DNA of 16,422 nucleotides from an uncultured Steroidobacter sp. (GTDB lineage Bacteria > Pseudomonadota > Gammaproteobacteria > Steroidobacterales > Steroidobacteraceae). The notes under the pieces are model-generated. The model was not told the origin of the DNA, searched no databases, and saw nothing but the letters and a program-made list of their open reading frames with translations. Of the stretch, positions 8,166 through 15,594 are shown piece by piece. A program made the position numbers and the translations under genes. Positions within the stretch are counted from its first letter, which is position 1. Each line of letters opens with the position of its first letter. Location: assembly GCF_937958065.1 (NCBI RefSeq), contig NZ_CALFXI010000020.1, positions 1 through 16,422 on the forward strand, written 5' to 3'.

Positions 8166-9212
8166 CTAGCGCTTCTTGCGCAGGTGTATTTCCCGGCCAT
8201 CGCGGATGACTTCCAGGTCGTACACGACCGCCACCGCATTGGCGAAGTCCTCGTTGCTCCCCGCTCGGTAGATGCCGCTGATGGGCAGCTGCCCGATACC
8301 ATCGCCTTCGAGCACGATCTGTTGGCGCTGATAGCGGTTCATTTCCACGACGGCGTCGCTGAGCGGCGTGTCGTTGAGCACGACTTCTCCGCGGCGCCAG
8401 GCAGCCGTTGCATCGGCGCGCGGCAGATCAATCGTCGCCGCTTCGCCATCTGAGAACGTCACACGCTCGCCCGGCTCCAACACCAGGACATTCCCAGAAT
8501 TCGAGGGCAGCGACTGCAGCCGAGCATTGTCGTCGTTGCCCGAGATCGCTGCCTTCAGATTGTCCGTGGCGCCAACAGCGCCCTGCTCGGTGACGGCCAC
8601 GCGCCCTTCGACGAGCGTCACTGCCAGACGATGCGGATCGAACCGGACGACGAACGAGGTCCCAAGCGCGGTCACCGAGCGATCTCCGGCAGTCACGATG
8701 AAAGGCCGGGCGGGATCTTTCGCCACGTCGAAGAATGCCTCGCCCCGCACCAACCGAAGCCGCCGAGCGGTACGCCCGATATCGACATCGATGGTGGTCG
8801 CGGAGTTCAGATGAATTCTCGAACCGTCGTCCAGGTTGACGATGCGTTGCTCGCCAATGCCGGTGCTGTAAGTGCCGTCCATCATTGCGAACCACGCCAC
8901 ACCCAGCGCGATAACGAGCGCGCACGCCGCGACCAGGCCGAAATACAGCCGCCGGTGGGGACGATCGAAGCGATCGCGAGGCTCGCGATCGGCCAGCCTC
9001 GGCAGGCCCCCCGCCTCCACCTGAGCAATGCAATCCCAGATCTCGGTCATGTGCTCGAACGCACGGGCATGCTCCGCGCTGGCTCCGAGCCAGCTGCGAA
9101 AATCTTCCTCGAGCTCTGGCGAACGCTCCGAGCCATGGAGCTTCGCGATCCATGCGGACGCCTCGGCGCGAATCTCGCGAGAGATCTGCGTGCCAGTGCT
9201 GGAGGCAGTCAT
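8166..9212 (-). CDS. FecR-family anti-sigma / sigma regulator
   Basis: This 348-residue inner-membrane regulator has three parts. A cytoplasmic N-terminal domain (residues 1-88; EASAWIAKLHG, then DFRSWLGASAEHARAFEHM) is of the FecR N-terminal DUF4880 type that binds the sigma factor. One membrane helix follows at about 89-110. The periplasmic part has the FecR core (GEQRIVNLDDGSRIHLNSAT, LVRGEAFFDVAKDPARPF, VTALGTSFVVR) and a C-terminal STN-like tail (NDTPLSDAVVEMNRYQRQQI) that should meet the receptor's STN domain. In characterised Fec-type systems the signal from receptor to FecR activates the cognate sigma factor, often after proteolysis. The ATG overlaps the sigma stop as ATGA and has a strong GAGGAG site five bases upstream (9218-9223), so translation of the two is probably coupled. 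The receptor follows after 103 bases that contain its own promoter motif. Confidence 0.93.
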   Translation of the reverse strand: MTASSTGTQISREIRAEASAWIAKLHGSERSPELEEDFRSWLGASAEHARAFEHMTEIWDCIAQVEAGGLPRLADREPRDRFDRPHRRLYFGLVAACALVIALGVAWFAMMDGTYSTGIGEQRIVNLDDGSRIHLNSATTIDVDIGRTARRLRLVRGEAFFDVAKDPARPFIVTAGDRSVTALGTSFVVRFDPHRLAVTLVEGRVAVTEQGAVGATDNLKAAISGNDDNARLQSLPSNSGNVLVLEPGERVTFSDGEAATIDLPRADATAAWRRGEVVLNDTPLSDAVVEMNRYQRQQIVLEGDGIGQLPISGIYRAGSNEDFANAVAVVYDLEVIRDGREIHLRKKR

Positions 9213-9697
9213 GATTGCTCCTCGGTCATCCAGTCCGAGAGAAAAAGCGCTGCCTTCGCGACATGCTTTTCTACCGCACTCACGGTTACACCAAGCCGCG
9301 CGGCGATCTGCGCGTGACTGAACCCCTCCAAACGATGCAGCAACATGATTTCCCGTGTCCTTGGGCTAAGCGCCTCGATGCCTGCTCTGAGCCGCTGTAG
9401 ACGTTGTTGGGCAGCCAGAACCTCAACGGGCGAGGGTTGCGGGTCGACCAGGTGAATTCGTACCGAATCCGCTTCGACGTGCGTTCCTCGATGCGCCCGG
9501 CTGCGCAACTGATCGATGTGCAGGTTCTGAACGATCCTGACCAGGAACGCTTCGGGCTCCTTGACGTGGCGCTCGCGCCGATAGATCTGCAAGCGCAGGA
9601 ACGCTTCCTGAATCAATTCGTCCGTCTCGTCCAGCGTCCGCCCCCGGCGACGCAGGAGCTTGCGCAGCTTGAGAATCAATGAGGAGACGGAATCCAT
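9209..9697 (-). CDS. ECF sigma factor, FecI-like
   Basis: This 162-residue alternative sigma factor has region 2 at about 20-75 (DETDELIQEAFLRLQIYRR, then PEAFLVRIVQNLHIDQLRSR, the core-binding and -10-recognition parts). Region 4 lies at about 105-158 (LSPRTREIMLLHRLEGFSHAQIAARLGVTVSAVEKHV, a helix-turn-helix for -35 recognition). The H/RLEG-x-S-x-A-x-IA-x-RLGVT-x-S-x-VEKHV pattern is strongly characteristic of the FecI group. It should direct RNA polymerase to the TonB receptor promoter once FecR is activated. No clear ribosome site precedes the ATG at 9697, so the exact start is less certain. The gene opens the minus-strand locus and overlaps fecR by four bases. I found no convincing promoter pointing into it within the 106-base gap to purU; the one motif there faces the other way. 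Confidence 0.93.
   Translation of the reverse strand: MDSVSSLILKLRKLLRRRGRTLDETDELIQEAFLRLQIYRRERHVKEPEAFLVRIVQNLHIDQLRSRAHRGTHVEADSVRIHLVDPQPSPVEVLAAQQRLQRLRAGIEALSPRTREIMLLHRLEGFSHAQIAARLGVTVSAVEKHVAKAALFLSDWMTEEQS
9397..9425 (-). promoter_or_regulatory. ECF-promoter-like motif inside the sigma gene (motif copy 3)
   Basis: On the minus strand TGAGGTT is followed by CGTCTACA, the same two blocks as at 8096-8123 but with 14 rather than 13 bases between the GGTT-type block and CGTC. It lies within the sigma coding sequence, over residues around VEVLAAQQRLQ, about 185 bases upstream of the fecR start and on the coding strand. It could be an internal promoter boosting fecR. Because codon choice limits the sequence here and the spacing differs by one base, chance is possible. 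Confidence 0.35.
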
Positions 9698-9748
9698 GAG
9701 CGAAGCTTACACGAGCCAGGCGAGCTGACCACTGCGGCGAGAAGGTGC

Positions 9749-9776
9749 TGAGGTTTCGCAGCTGCCAAACGTCTAC
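9749..9776 (+). promoter_or_regulatory. ECF-promoter motif pointing into antisense of purU (motif copy 2)
   Basis: On the plus strand TGAGGTTTCGC is followed by CGTCTAC with spacing identical to the receptor promoter motif. It sits in the 106-base gap between the start of the sigma gene and the end of purU, both of which are on the minus strand. It therefore points away from the sigma gene and toward the purU/sox genes in antisense. No plus-strand gene that it could serve is recognisable downstream. It may make an antisense transcript or be left from a gene now lost. Confidence 0.55.
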
Positions 9777-9803
9777 AACAGGTTTGCCTGGTGAAAGTCG
9801 ACG

Positions 9804-10670
9804 TTAGCGCAATACGACCGTGCGATTGCCAAACTCGAATACCCGATGCTCTGCATGCCACTGAATCGCCCGATTCAGCACCATGCTCTCGATCTCGTTG
9901 CCGAGCGTGGTCAGCTGCTCCGGCTCCATCGTGTGATCGACGCGCTCCACCGCCTGTTCGATGATCGGCCCTTCATCCAGATCGTCGGTGACATAGTGCG
10001 CCGTCGCCCCGATCAGCTTGACGCCGCGGGCATATGCCTGGTGATAAGGCTGCGCCCCTTTGAAGCCCGGCAGGAACGAGTGATGGATGTTGATCGCCTT
10101 GCCCGCGAGCTCGCCACACAACTCGCTGCTCAGGATTTGCATGTAGCGCGCCAGCACCAGCAAGTCTGCCTTCAGATCGCGAAACAGTTTGAGCATCCGC
10201 TGCTCCTGTGCCTGCTTGCCTTCCGGCTGGAGGGGCAAGTAGTGAAACGGCAGGCCATGCCATTCGACCAGCCGGCGCTGCGTCTCGTGATTGGAGACGA
10301 CACCGACGATATCGACCGGCAATGTGCCCACTTCCCAGCGATGCAACAGGCTCTTCAAGCAGTGGCCCTGCTTGGAGACGGCGACGAGTACCCGCTGCCG
10401 AGCCGCGGCGTCCTGAATCGTCCAGGTCATGCGGAAGCGCTCCGCTACCTTCTCGAAGTCGCGCGTCAGCTTCTGGATGTCGAGCGGCGCGGTTTCGCCT
10501 GTCTCGAAGACGATGCGCAAGATCGTGCTGTTCGACACGGGCTCCCGAAAATGCTGCGCCTCGGTAACCAGCGCACCATGCTGTGCCAGCTCGTTGGTAA
10601 CCGCGGCTACGATGCCGACTCCATCGGGACATGAGAGGGTGAGGATGTAACTCGGCGTACGCGTGCTCAT
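9804..10670 (-). CDS. purU: formyltetrahydrofolate deformylase
   Basis: This 288-residue cytoplasmic enzyme hydrolyses 10-formyl-THF to formate and THF. An N-terminal ACT-type regulatory domain (residues 6-85; YILTLSCPDGVGIVAAVTNELAQHG) precedes a formyltransferase-fold catalytic domain. The catalytic part carries KQGHCLKSLLHRW, NIHHSFLPGFKGA (N194, H196) and DLDEGPII (D232), matching the Asn-His-Asp centre of the family. Sarcosine oxidase transfers the methyl carbon to THF; PurU lets the resulting one-carbon units leave as formate and recycles THF, which explains its place at the end of many sox operons. Its ATG overlaps the soxG stop as ATGA. The frame stays open far upstream, but that part is soxG read out of frame; the start at 10670 matches the family's N-terminus and length. 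Confidence 0.96.
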   Translation of the reverse strand: MSTRTPSYILTLSCPDGVGIVAAVTNELAQHGALVTEAQHFREPVSNSTILRIVFETGETAPLDIQKLTRDFEKVAERFRMTWTIQDAAARQRVLVAVSKQGHCLKSLLHRWEVGTLPVDIVGVVSNHETQRRLVEWHGLPFHYLPLQPEGKQAQEQRMLKLFRDLKADLLVLARYMQILSSELCGELAGKAINIHHSFLPGFKGAQPYHQAYARGVKLIGATAHYVTDDLDEGPIIEQAVERVDHTMEPEQLTTLGNEIESMVLNRAIQWHAEHRVFEFGNRTVVLR

Positions 10671-11194
10671 ACTGACTCGTTGGTGAACTCGACTGCGGCA
10701 TCCGCAAACCAATCGGCCAGATAACGCAGATAGCTGCGGGCCACATAGATATGAAAGCTCGGCGCCGCATCGACGTGCTCGACGATCGCGGACATCTGCG
10801 CAAAACGGGTTCGAGCACACCGGCCGACGGGAAATGCGCTCGGATGAAAATCCAGACCGCAGCCCTTCGATAGCACCTCGCGAGCCAAGGGGCCGCAGAT
10901 CTTCAATGCACCCAACCCGTCCGTCACATTGATCAGCACCGCGCCCTGGCTCGCAACCTCGGTGCCAATCCGTTGATGGGTCGTCGATAGCGATTCCGAA
11001 TCCGAATCCGAATCCGAAATCAGCATCCATTCGCCAGGCGCCAGCGCAAGAATGCGATAGCCATCGGCCACGATCGCGCCTACCTCGCGCGGTAGCTCGC
11101 GGCCTTGGAGACTGAGCGCTTTTTCGCCGTTCGTGAGCTCCGGAGACCACGACCTGATCTCCATCACCGCCCTAGGCTGGTAGCTGTCAAACAT
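10667..11194 (-). CDS. soxG: sarcosine oxidase gamma subunit
   Basis: This is a 175-residue protein matching the small gamma subunit of heterotetrameric sarcosine oxidase. Supporting segments are LALAPGEWMLIS, GAVLINVTDGLGALKICGPLAREVLSKGCGLDFHPSAFPVGRC and a C-terminal FHIYVARSYLRYLADWF. The subunit resembles the GcvT/YgfZ fold and helps hold the alpha and beta subunits together; it carries no known active site. The start overlaps soxA by eight bases and the stop overlaps purU by four, so the genes are probably translationally coupled. An odd Asp-Ser repeat (SDSDSDSES, about residues 60-68) is encoded by a tandem hexanucleotide and sits in what is probably a loop. The N-terminal identity is weaker than the core, but gene order settles the call. 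Confidence 0.93.
   Translation of the reverse strand: MFDSYQPRAVMEIRSWSPELTNGEKALSLQGRELPREVGAIVADGYRILALAPGEWMLISDSDSDSESLSTTHQRIGTEVASQGAVLINVTDGLGALKICGPLAREVLSKGCGLDFHPSAFPVGRCARTRFAQMSAIVEHVDAAPSFHIYVARSYLRYLADWFADAAVEFTNESV
10995..11018. repeat. tandem hexanucleotide repeat inside soxG
   Basis: Four perfect head-to-tail copies of TCCGAA on the plus strand encode the Asp-Ser/Glu-Ser run of SoxG on the minus strand. Gain or loss of one unit by slippage would keep the frame and change the protein by two residues. Confidence 0.9.
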
Positions 11195-14015
11195 TCATTC
11201 GATCTCCCGCGGGATCGTAGAACGGCGGCGCAACGACCGTCGCGTGCGTGATCGTGCCACCATCGTGAAGACGGACGAGCGCGCCGATGCGATGCCTGCC
11301 GCCACGTAACATCGCAAGCGCGATCGGCTCATCGGTCGTGACCGATCGGCCGGCGGACGTCACCCATCCATCGGTCACTTCGCTGGAACCTGCGAAGCGC
11401 ACATGACTGCCGATCACAATGTCCGTCGTGGCTTTGAGCCCGACGAGTTGCAAGCGATCTGCGCGCAGATGCTCTGGCAGACTGAGCGAACGTTTGCCGA
11501 TGTAATGCATGGGCTTGTTCGCGGCCACCTTGCCCCAGCCGACGTCATCGGGCACCGTCGTTCCGTCCGTATCGGTGCCGACGTGCAGGAAGCCTTTTTC
11601 GAGACGCATGAGCAGGAGCGCGTCGAGGCCGAAGGGCTGAATGCCGTGCCGTTTGCCCGCCTCCATCAACGCGTTCCACAGCTCCGATGCCGCGCCGGCA
11701 CGAATGTTGATTTCGTATGCGAGCTCGCCGGTGAAGCTCACGCGGTACAACCTCACGTCGTGGCCGATCAGCTGGCCTTCACACATGCCAAGATGCGAAT
11801 GCCGCTCCGTCGACAAGTCCATGGTCGAATCGAGGCTCGTCAGAACGTCGCGCGATTTCGGGCCGGCGAGCGAGAAGCACGCCCATTGCTCGGTGACGGG
11901 CACGATAGCGACTCGCAGGTGCGGCCATTCGCACTGATGCCATTCCTCGAACCAGGAAGCGACGCGTTTCGCGTTGCCTGAAGTCGTTGTTACCACAAAG
12001 CGATCGGGCGCGAGCATGACGACCGTGCCGTCATCGAAGATCACGCCGGTCTCTCGCAGCATCAGGCAATACCGCGCGCGACCCGGCTTCAGCGTCCTGA
12101 GGTCGTTGATGTAAAAGCGATTGAGGAAGTCCAGCGCATCCGGACCGTGGACCTCGATCTTTCCAAGCGGCGAATAATCGAGCAGGCCGCAGGCATTACG
12201 CACGGTGCGAGCCTCACGCATGACGGCTTGATGACGCGACTCACCCTCGCGCACATAGACGGCGGGACGTTTCCACTCGCCGTAATCCTGCATCAGCCCA
12301 CCCTGCCGCACGTGCCACTCATGCAGCGGCAGCAAACGCTCGGGCGAAAATCGTTTGCCGATGGCACGACCCGCAATGGCCCCCAAGGTCACCGGGACGA
12401 ACGGCGGTCGAAAGGTCGTGTGACCGATCTCGCTCGGAGCCACGCCGCGAAGACGCGCGACGGTCTCCAAGGCCGTCAGATTTGAAGTCTTGCCCTGATC
12501 GGGCGCCATGCCCGTCGTCGTGTAACGCTTCTGGTGCTCGATGGAAACGAAGTTCTCGCGCAGCGCCAGCTCCAGATCCGCGACGGTCACGTCGTGACGC
12601 AGGTCGATCCATTGGCGCGCCCTGTTTCCGACGGGACTCAACCGTGGCCCAAGGTCGGAATTCCCTTCATGGTCGAAAGAGCCCGCGACCATGGCGACAG
12701 GATGCTGACTCTGAGGCGCGAGCGCGTTGCTTCGTGCGTCGTAGCCAAGCTTGCCCGTCGCCTGCGAGTACAGATGCAGCGTTGGATTCCAACCGCCGGA
12801 GATCGCCAGCGCATCGCATGCGAGCCGGTGAACTGATTCGATGTGTCGCGCATCCCTCGAAAGCTTCCCGAGCGTCACGCCGCGCAAGGCACTGAAGCCC
12901 TGCGTATCGATCGGCATCGTGCCCTCGTGCAGCGGGATCGAGAGCGTGCGCATCTCATCCCTCCTCGCGGTCGGAATATCGAAGCGACTGTCCGCCACCG
13001 CGAGCACCTGCACGCCGCCGGCTTTCAGGTCACGGGCAACGGCATAGGCGGTATCGTTGTTGGTCGCGACGACAACGCGGCGGCCGCAAGCAACAGCATA
13101 CTTGCGCAGGTATTCATGGGCCGCGCCGGCCAACAGAATGCCAGGCCGATCGTTGTTGCAAAACACGAGCGGCTGCTCGATAGCTCCCGTCGCGAAAACC
13201 ACGCGATTGGCGCGCACGATCCAGTATCGTTCGCGCGGCTGTCCGGAACACGCCCCTTCATTGGGCACGCTTTCGAGCAGTGTGATCACGTCCCGATCAT
13301 AATATCCGACAGCACAGGTCCGCGTGAGGATCTGGACATTCGGCAGCTGACGAAGCCGAGCTATGCCTGGATCACTGCCCCGCTGCTGCCAGGCGTCGCG
13401 CCCGCCTAATTCGTTTGCTTGTTCCACGAGGACGACGCGCGCGCCGCTCTCGGCTGCTTTGCTTGCGGCGACAAACCCGGTCGCGCCACTACCGACCACC
13501 AATACATCGCAATGCAGGTTGCGAATGTCGTAACGATCGGGGTCCCGCTCGTTCGGCGCATGGCCAAAGCCGGCCATTCGGCGAATGAGCCATTCATAGG
13601 TATGCCAGCTCGGCCAGATGAACGTTCTGTTGTAGAAACCCGCGGCCCACAGCGGCGCTGTGACGTCGAGCATCCGGCCGACATCGAAGCGACGTCGCGT
13701 CAGTGAGCTCGCTCGCAGGCCGTCAGTCAGTTCAACAAGCGTGGCACGCGCAGACAGGACGCTCGACGCACCCGTGCCGAGTTGCACGAACGCGTTCGTT
13801 TCCTCGATGCCGCTGGAGTAAACACCCCTCGGGCGTCGAAACTTGAAGCTACGGGAAACCGTGCGCACGCCATTGGCCAGGAGCGCGGATGCAAGCGTAT
13901 CACCCCCAAATCCTTCGTACGTTGTATCGTCGAAGCTGAAACGCACGCGTTCATCGCGATCGATCGCACTGCCCACGCCGCGTTCGGCGGGAAGACGAAA
14001 CGGTCCAACGCTCAT
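11187..14015 (-). CDS. soxA: sarcosine oxidase alpha subunit
   Basis: This is a 942-residue subunit of heterotetrameric sarcosine oxidase. An N-terminal domain of the iron-sulfur-like fold without cluster cysteines (residues about 20-100; SRSFKFRRPRGVYSSGIEETN) is followed by a dinucleotide-binding domain (VLVVGSGATG, 171-180), a second Rossmann-type segment (VVVATNNDTAYAVARDL) and EHQKRYTTTGMAPDQGKTSN at 493-512. From about 580 a GcvT-like folate domain and C-terminal barrel follow (YSPLGKIEVHGPDALDFLNRFYINDL, FDDGTVVMLAPDRFVVTT, EKGFLHVGTDTDGTT). The enzyme oxidises sarcosine to glycine and hydrogen peroxide and passes the methyl carbon to THF in this domain. Length and domain order are normal. 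The ATG at 14015 overlaps the soxD stop as ATGA and has GAAGGTGGGGG upstream; an open extension to 14045 is not needed. The stop overlaps soxG by eight bases. Confidence 0.96.
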   Translation of the reverse strand: MSVGPFRLPAERGVGSAIDRDERVRFSFDDTTYEGFGGDTLASALLANGVRTVSRSFKFRRPRGVYSSGIEETNAFVQLGTGASSVLSARATLVELTDGLRASSLTRRRFDVGRMLDVTAPLWAAGFYNRTFIWPSWHTYEWLIRRMAGFGHAPNERDPDRYDIRNLHCDVLVVGSGATGFVAASKAAESGARVVLVEQANELGGRDAWQQRGSDPGIARLRQLPNVQILTRTCAVGYYDRDVITLLESVPNEGACSGQPRERYWIVRANRVVFATGAIEQPLVFCNNDRPGILLAGAAHEYLRKYAVACGRRVVVATNNDTAYAVARDLKAGGVQVLAVADSRFDIPTARRDEMRTLSIPLHEGTMPIDTQGFSALRGVTLGKLSRDARHIESVHRLACDALAISGGWNPTLHLYSQATGKLGYDARSNALAPQSQHPVAMVAGSFDHEGNSDLGPRLSPVGNRARQWIDLRHDVTVADLELALRENFVSIEHQKRYTTTGMAPDQGKTSNLTALETVARLRGVAPSEIGHTTFRPPFVPVTLGAIAGRAIGKRFSPERLLPLHEWHVRQGGLMQDYGEWKRPAVYVREGESRHQAVMREARTVRNACGLLDYSPLGKIEVHGPDALDFLNRFYINDLRTLKPGRARYCLMLRETGVIFDDGTVVMLAPDRFVVTTTSGNAKRVASWFEEWHQCEWPHLRVAIVPVTEQWACFSLAGPKSRDVLTSLDSTMDLSTERHSHLGMCEGQLIGHDVRLYRVSFTGELAYEINIRAGAASELWNALMEAGKRHGIQPFGLDALLLMRLEKGFLHVGTDTDGTTVPDDVGWGKVAANKPMHYIGKRSLSLPEHLRADRLQLVGLKATTDIVIGSHVRFAGSSEVTDGWVTSAGRSVTTDEPIALAMLRGGRHRIGALVRLHDGGTITHATVVAPPFYDPAGDRMNV

Positions 14016-14332
14016 GGCGCCCCCACCTTCGCGGTTTGCTGGCACGAGGAGGCTTGTTCGTGATGGAACATCGGCTTCGCCTCTCCCATGCGATACACGG
14101 CGCGCACCTCATGCGTTGCCGTGTCTCGCGCGACGTTGAACCAGCGCCCGCACCCATATTCGTGGAGCCATCGTTCGTAGAGCATGCCCTTGAGATTGTC
14201 CCGGACGAACAAATAGTCGGCCCACACAGCATCGCTGACCTCAAAGTCCGGACGCGTGATGTGAGATTGACCGCCGAATCGGAATTCCGGCTGATCGCGC
14301 ACACCGCAGTAGGGACAAGCGAGCCGCAGCAT
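14012..14332 (-). CDS. soxD: sarcosine oxidase delta subunit
   Basis: This 106-residue subunit binds the structural zinc of heterotetrameric sarcosine oxidase. It opens MLRLACPYCGVRDQPEFRFGG, and the zinc ligands are visible as C6, C9, H57 and C61 (CPYC, and HEYGC within ERWLHEYGCGRWFN). The segment FNVARDTATHEVRAVYRMG is typical of the family. AAAGG lies about eight bases upstream of the ATG. The gene follows soxB by 17 bases and overlaps soxA by four. The identification is firm from the motif, size and gene order. Confidence 0.96.
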   Translation of the reverse strand: MLRLACPYCGVRDQPEFRFGGQSHITRPDFEVSDAVWADYLFVRDNLKGMLYERWLHEYGCGRWFNVARDTATHEVRAVYRMGEAKPMFHHEQASSCQQTAKVGAP

Positions 14333-14349
14333 CGGTGCAACCTTTCAGA

Positions 14350-15594
14350 TCAATGGGCAACGCCGGCCGCGGCGCCTTCGTCGATGAGCGCGCCGTTCTC
14401 GAATCGATTCAGTCCGAAACGCTCGATCAACGGATGTGGACGGTTGTTTGCAATGGTGTCCGCCATGCTGTGGCCACCGCCGGGGATGGCTTTGAAGCCT
14501 CCGGTACCCCAGCCACAGTTGATGTACAGACCTTCGAGGGGAGTCAGTCCCATGATGGGTGTCGTGTCCGGCGTGATATCCACCATGCCGGCCCAATGTC
14601 GCATCAGGCGTAAGCGACTGAAGCTCGGGAACAGCTCCAAAACGGCGGCAATCGTCCCCTGCAATACGGGCAGACCGCCGCGTTGCGCATAGGAGTTATA
14701 AGCGTCCGCTGCACCGCCGATGACGATCTCACCGCGGTCGCTCTGGCTCACATAGGCATGGATCGCGCCGGAGACCAATATCGAATCGAGTGCGGGCTTG
14801 ATGGGCTCAGTCACCATGGCCTGCAAAGCCATCGTCGTGATCGGCAGCCGTAAGCCAGCTCGCTGTGCCAGCACCGACGAATGACCCGCGACCGACATGA
14901 CGACGCGATCCGCCGTGATCGCGCCCAGACTTGTCTCGACCCCTCTGACTCGACCGGCGCTCGCCTGAAATCCGGTGACTTCGCAGTTCTGGATGATGTC
15001 GACGCCGAGCGCACTGGCCGCGCGTGCATAGCCCCATACGACGGCGTCATGCCTGGCGATACCGCCGCGCCTTTGAATGAAGCCCCCGAGCACCGGGTAG
15101 CGCGATTCCAGATTGATACGGGGAACGAGCTTTTTGATATCGGCTGCGCTCAGGATCTCTGAATCCACGCCGCTCATGAGCGTGGCATTGGCCCACCGGC
15201 GATTGATTTCGAGCTCATGCTCGCTATGAGCCAGCGACAGCACACCGCGCTGGCTGAGCATGATGTTGAAATTGAGCTCGCGACTCAGTCCTTCGTACAG
15301 CTTGAGCGAATGCTCGTAGAAGGCTGCGCTCGCCGGGTAGAAATAATTCGAGCGGCACACCTGCGTGTTGCGGCCCGAGTTGCCACCGCCGATCCAGCCC
15401 TTCTCGAGCACGGCGACGTTGCGGATGCCGTGCTCCCTGGCGAGATAGTAGGCGGTCGCAAGGCCGTGGCCGCCGCCGCCGATGACGATAACGTCATACC
15501 CGCGCTTTGGCGTCGGCGTGCGCCACGCGGCCCGCCAGTCCTTGTTTCCCCGCAGCGCATTGCGAGCCAGATTGAGGAGCGAGTACCGCTGCAT
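14350..15594 (-). CDS. soxB: sarcosine oxidase beta subunit
   Basis: This 414-residue catalytic flavoprotein subunit oxidises sarcosine. An FAD-binding motif, VIVIGGGGHGLATAYYLA, lies at about 35-51, followed by KGWIGGGNSGRNTQVCRSNY. The segment QRRGGIARHDAVVWGYARAA (174-193) contains H182, the likely site of the covalent FMN that sits between the alpha and beta subunits in this family. The C-terminal part has HWAGMVDITPDTTPIMG and GLYINCGWGTGGFKAIPGGG, typical of the amine-oxidising fold. The length is normal. It is the first gene of soxBDAG-purU, starting 55 bases from the divergent TetR gene; only a weak AGG lies ahead of the ATG. Many sox operons also carry glyA next to soxB; here that place is taken by the regulator. 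Confidence 0.97.
   Translation of the reverse strand: MQRYSLLNLARNALRGNKDWRAAWRTPTPKRGYDVIVIGGGGHGLATAYYLAREHGIRNVAVLEKGWIGGGNSGRNTQVCRSNYFYPASAAFYEHSLKLYEGLSRELNFNIMLSQRGVLSLAHSEHELEINRRWANATLMSGVDSEILSAADIKKLVPRINLESRYPVLGGFIQRRGGIARHDAVVWGYARAASALGVDIIQNCEVTGFQASAGRVRGVETSLGAITADRVVMSVAGHSSVLAQRAGLRLPITTMALQAMVTEPIKPALDSILVSGAIHAYVSQSDRGEIVIGGAADAYNSYAQRGGLPVLQGTIAAVLELFPSFSRLRLMRHWAGMVDITPDTTPIMGLTPLEGLYINCGWGTGGFKAIPGGGHSMADTIANNRPHPLIERFGLNRFENGALIDEGAAAGVAH

Noticed and set aside
8063..8302. 80-residue N-terminal extension of the TonB receptor frame
   Set aside because: It precedes the signal peptide, covers the receptor promoter and the end of fecR, and lacks a ribosome site; the ATG at 8062 has one.
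4042..9697. Lasso-peptide-type locus, because FecI/FecR/TonB-receptor sets often accompany lasso peptide isopeptidases
   Set aside because: No precursor, B or C protein genes are seen, and the hydrolases are amidohydrolase and CocE/NonD types rather than the prolyl-oligopeptidase-type isopeptidase.
9775..9803. CAGG/CCTG hairpin after purU as an operon terminator
   Set aside because: The stem is only four bases and no T run follows on the minus strand.
1014..10634. Long plus-strand open frames opposite the minus-strand genes (for example 1014-1916, 2144-3001, 4465-5628, 6593-7483, 9846-10634)
   Set aside because: They are mirror readings of well-recognised genes in GC-rich DNA, rich in Arg/His/Gln with no recognisable domains or ribosome sites.
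10671..11150. 160-residue N-terminal extension of purU
   Set aside because: It is soxG read in another frame; the PurU family begins at the ACT-type domain.
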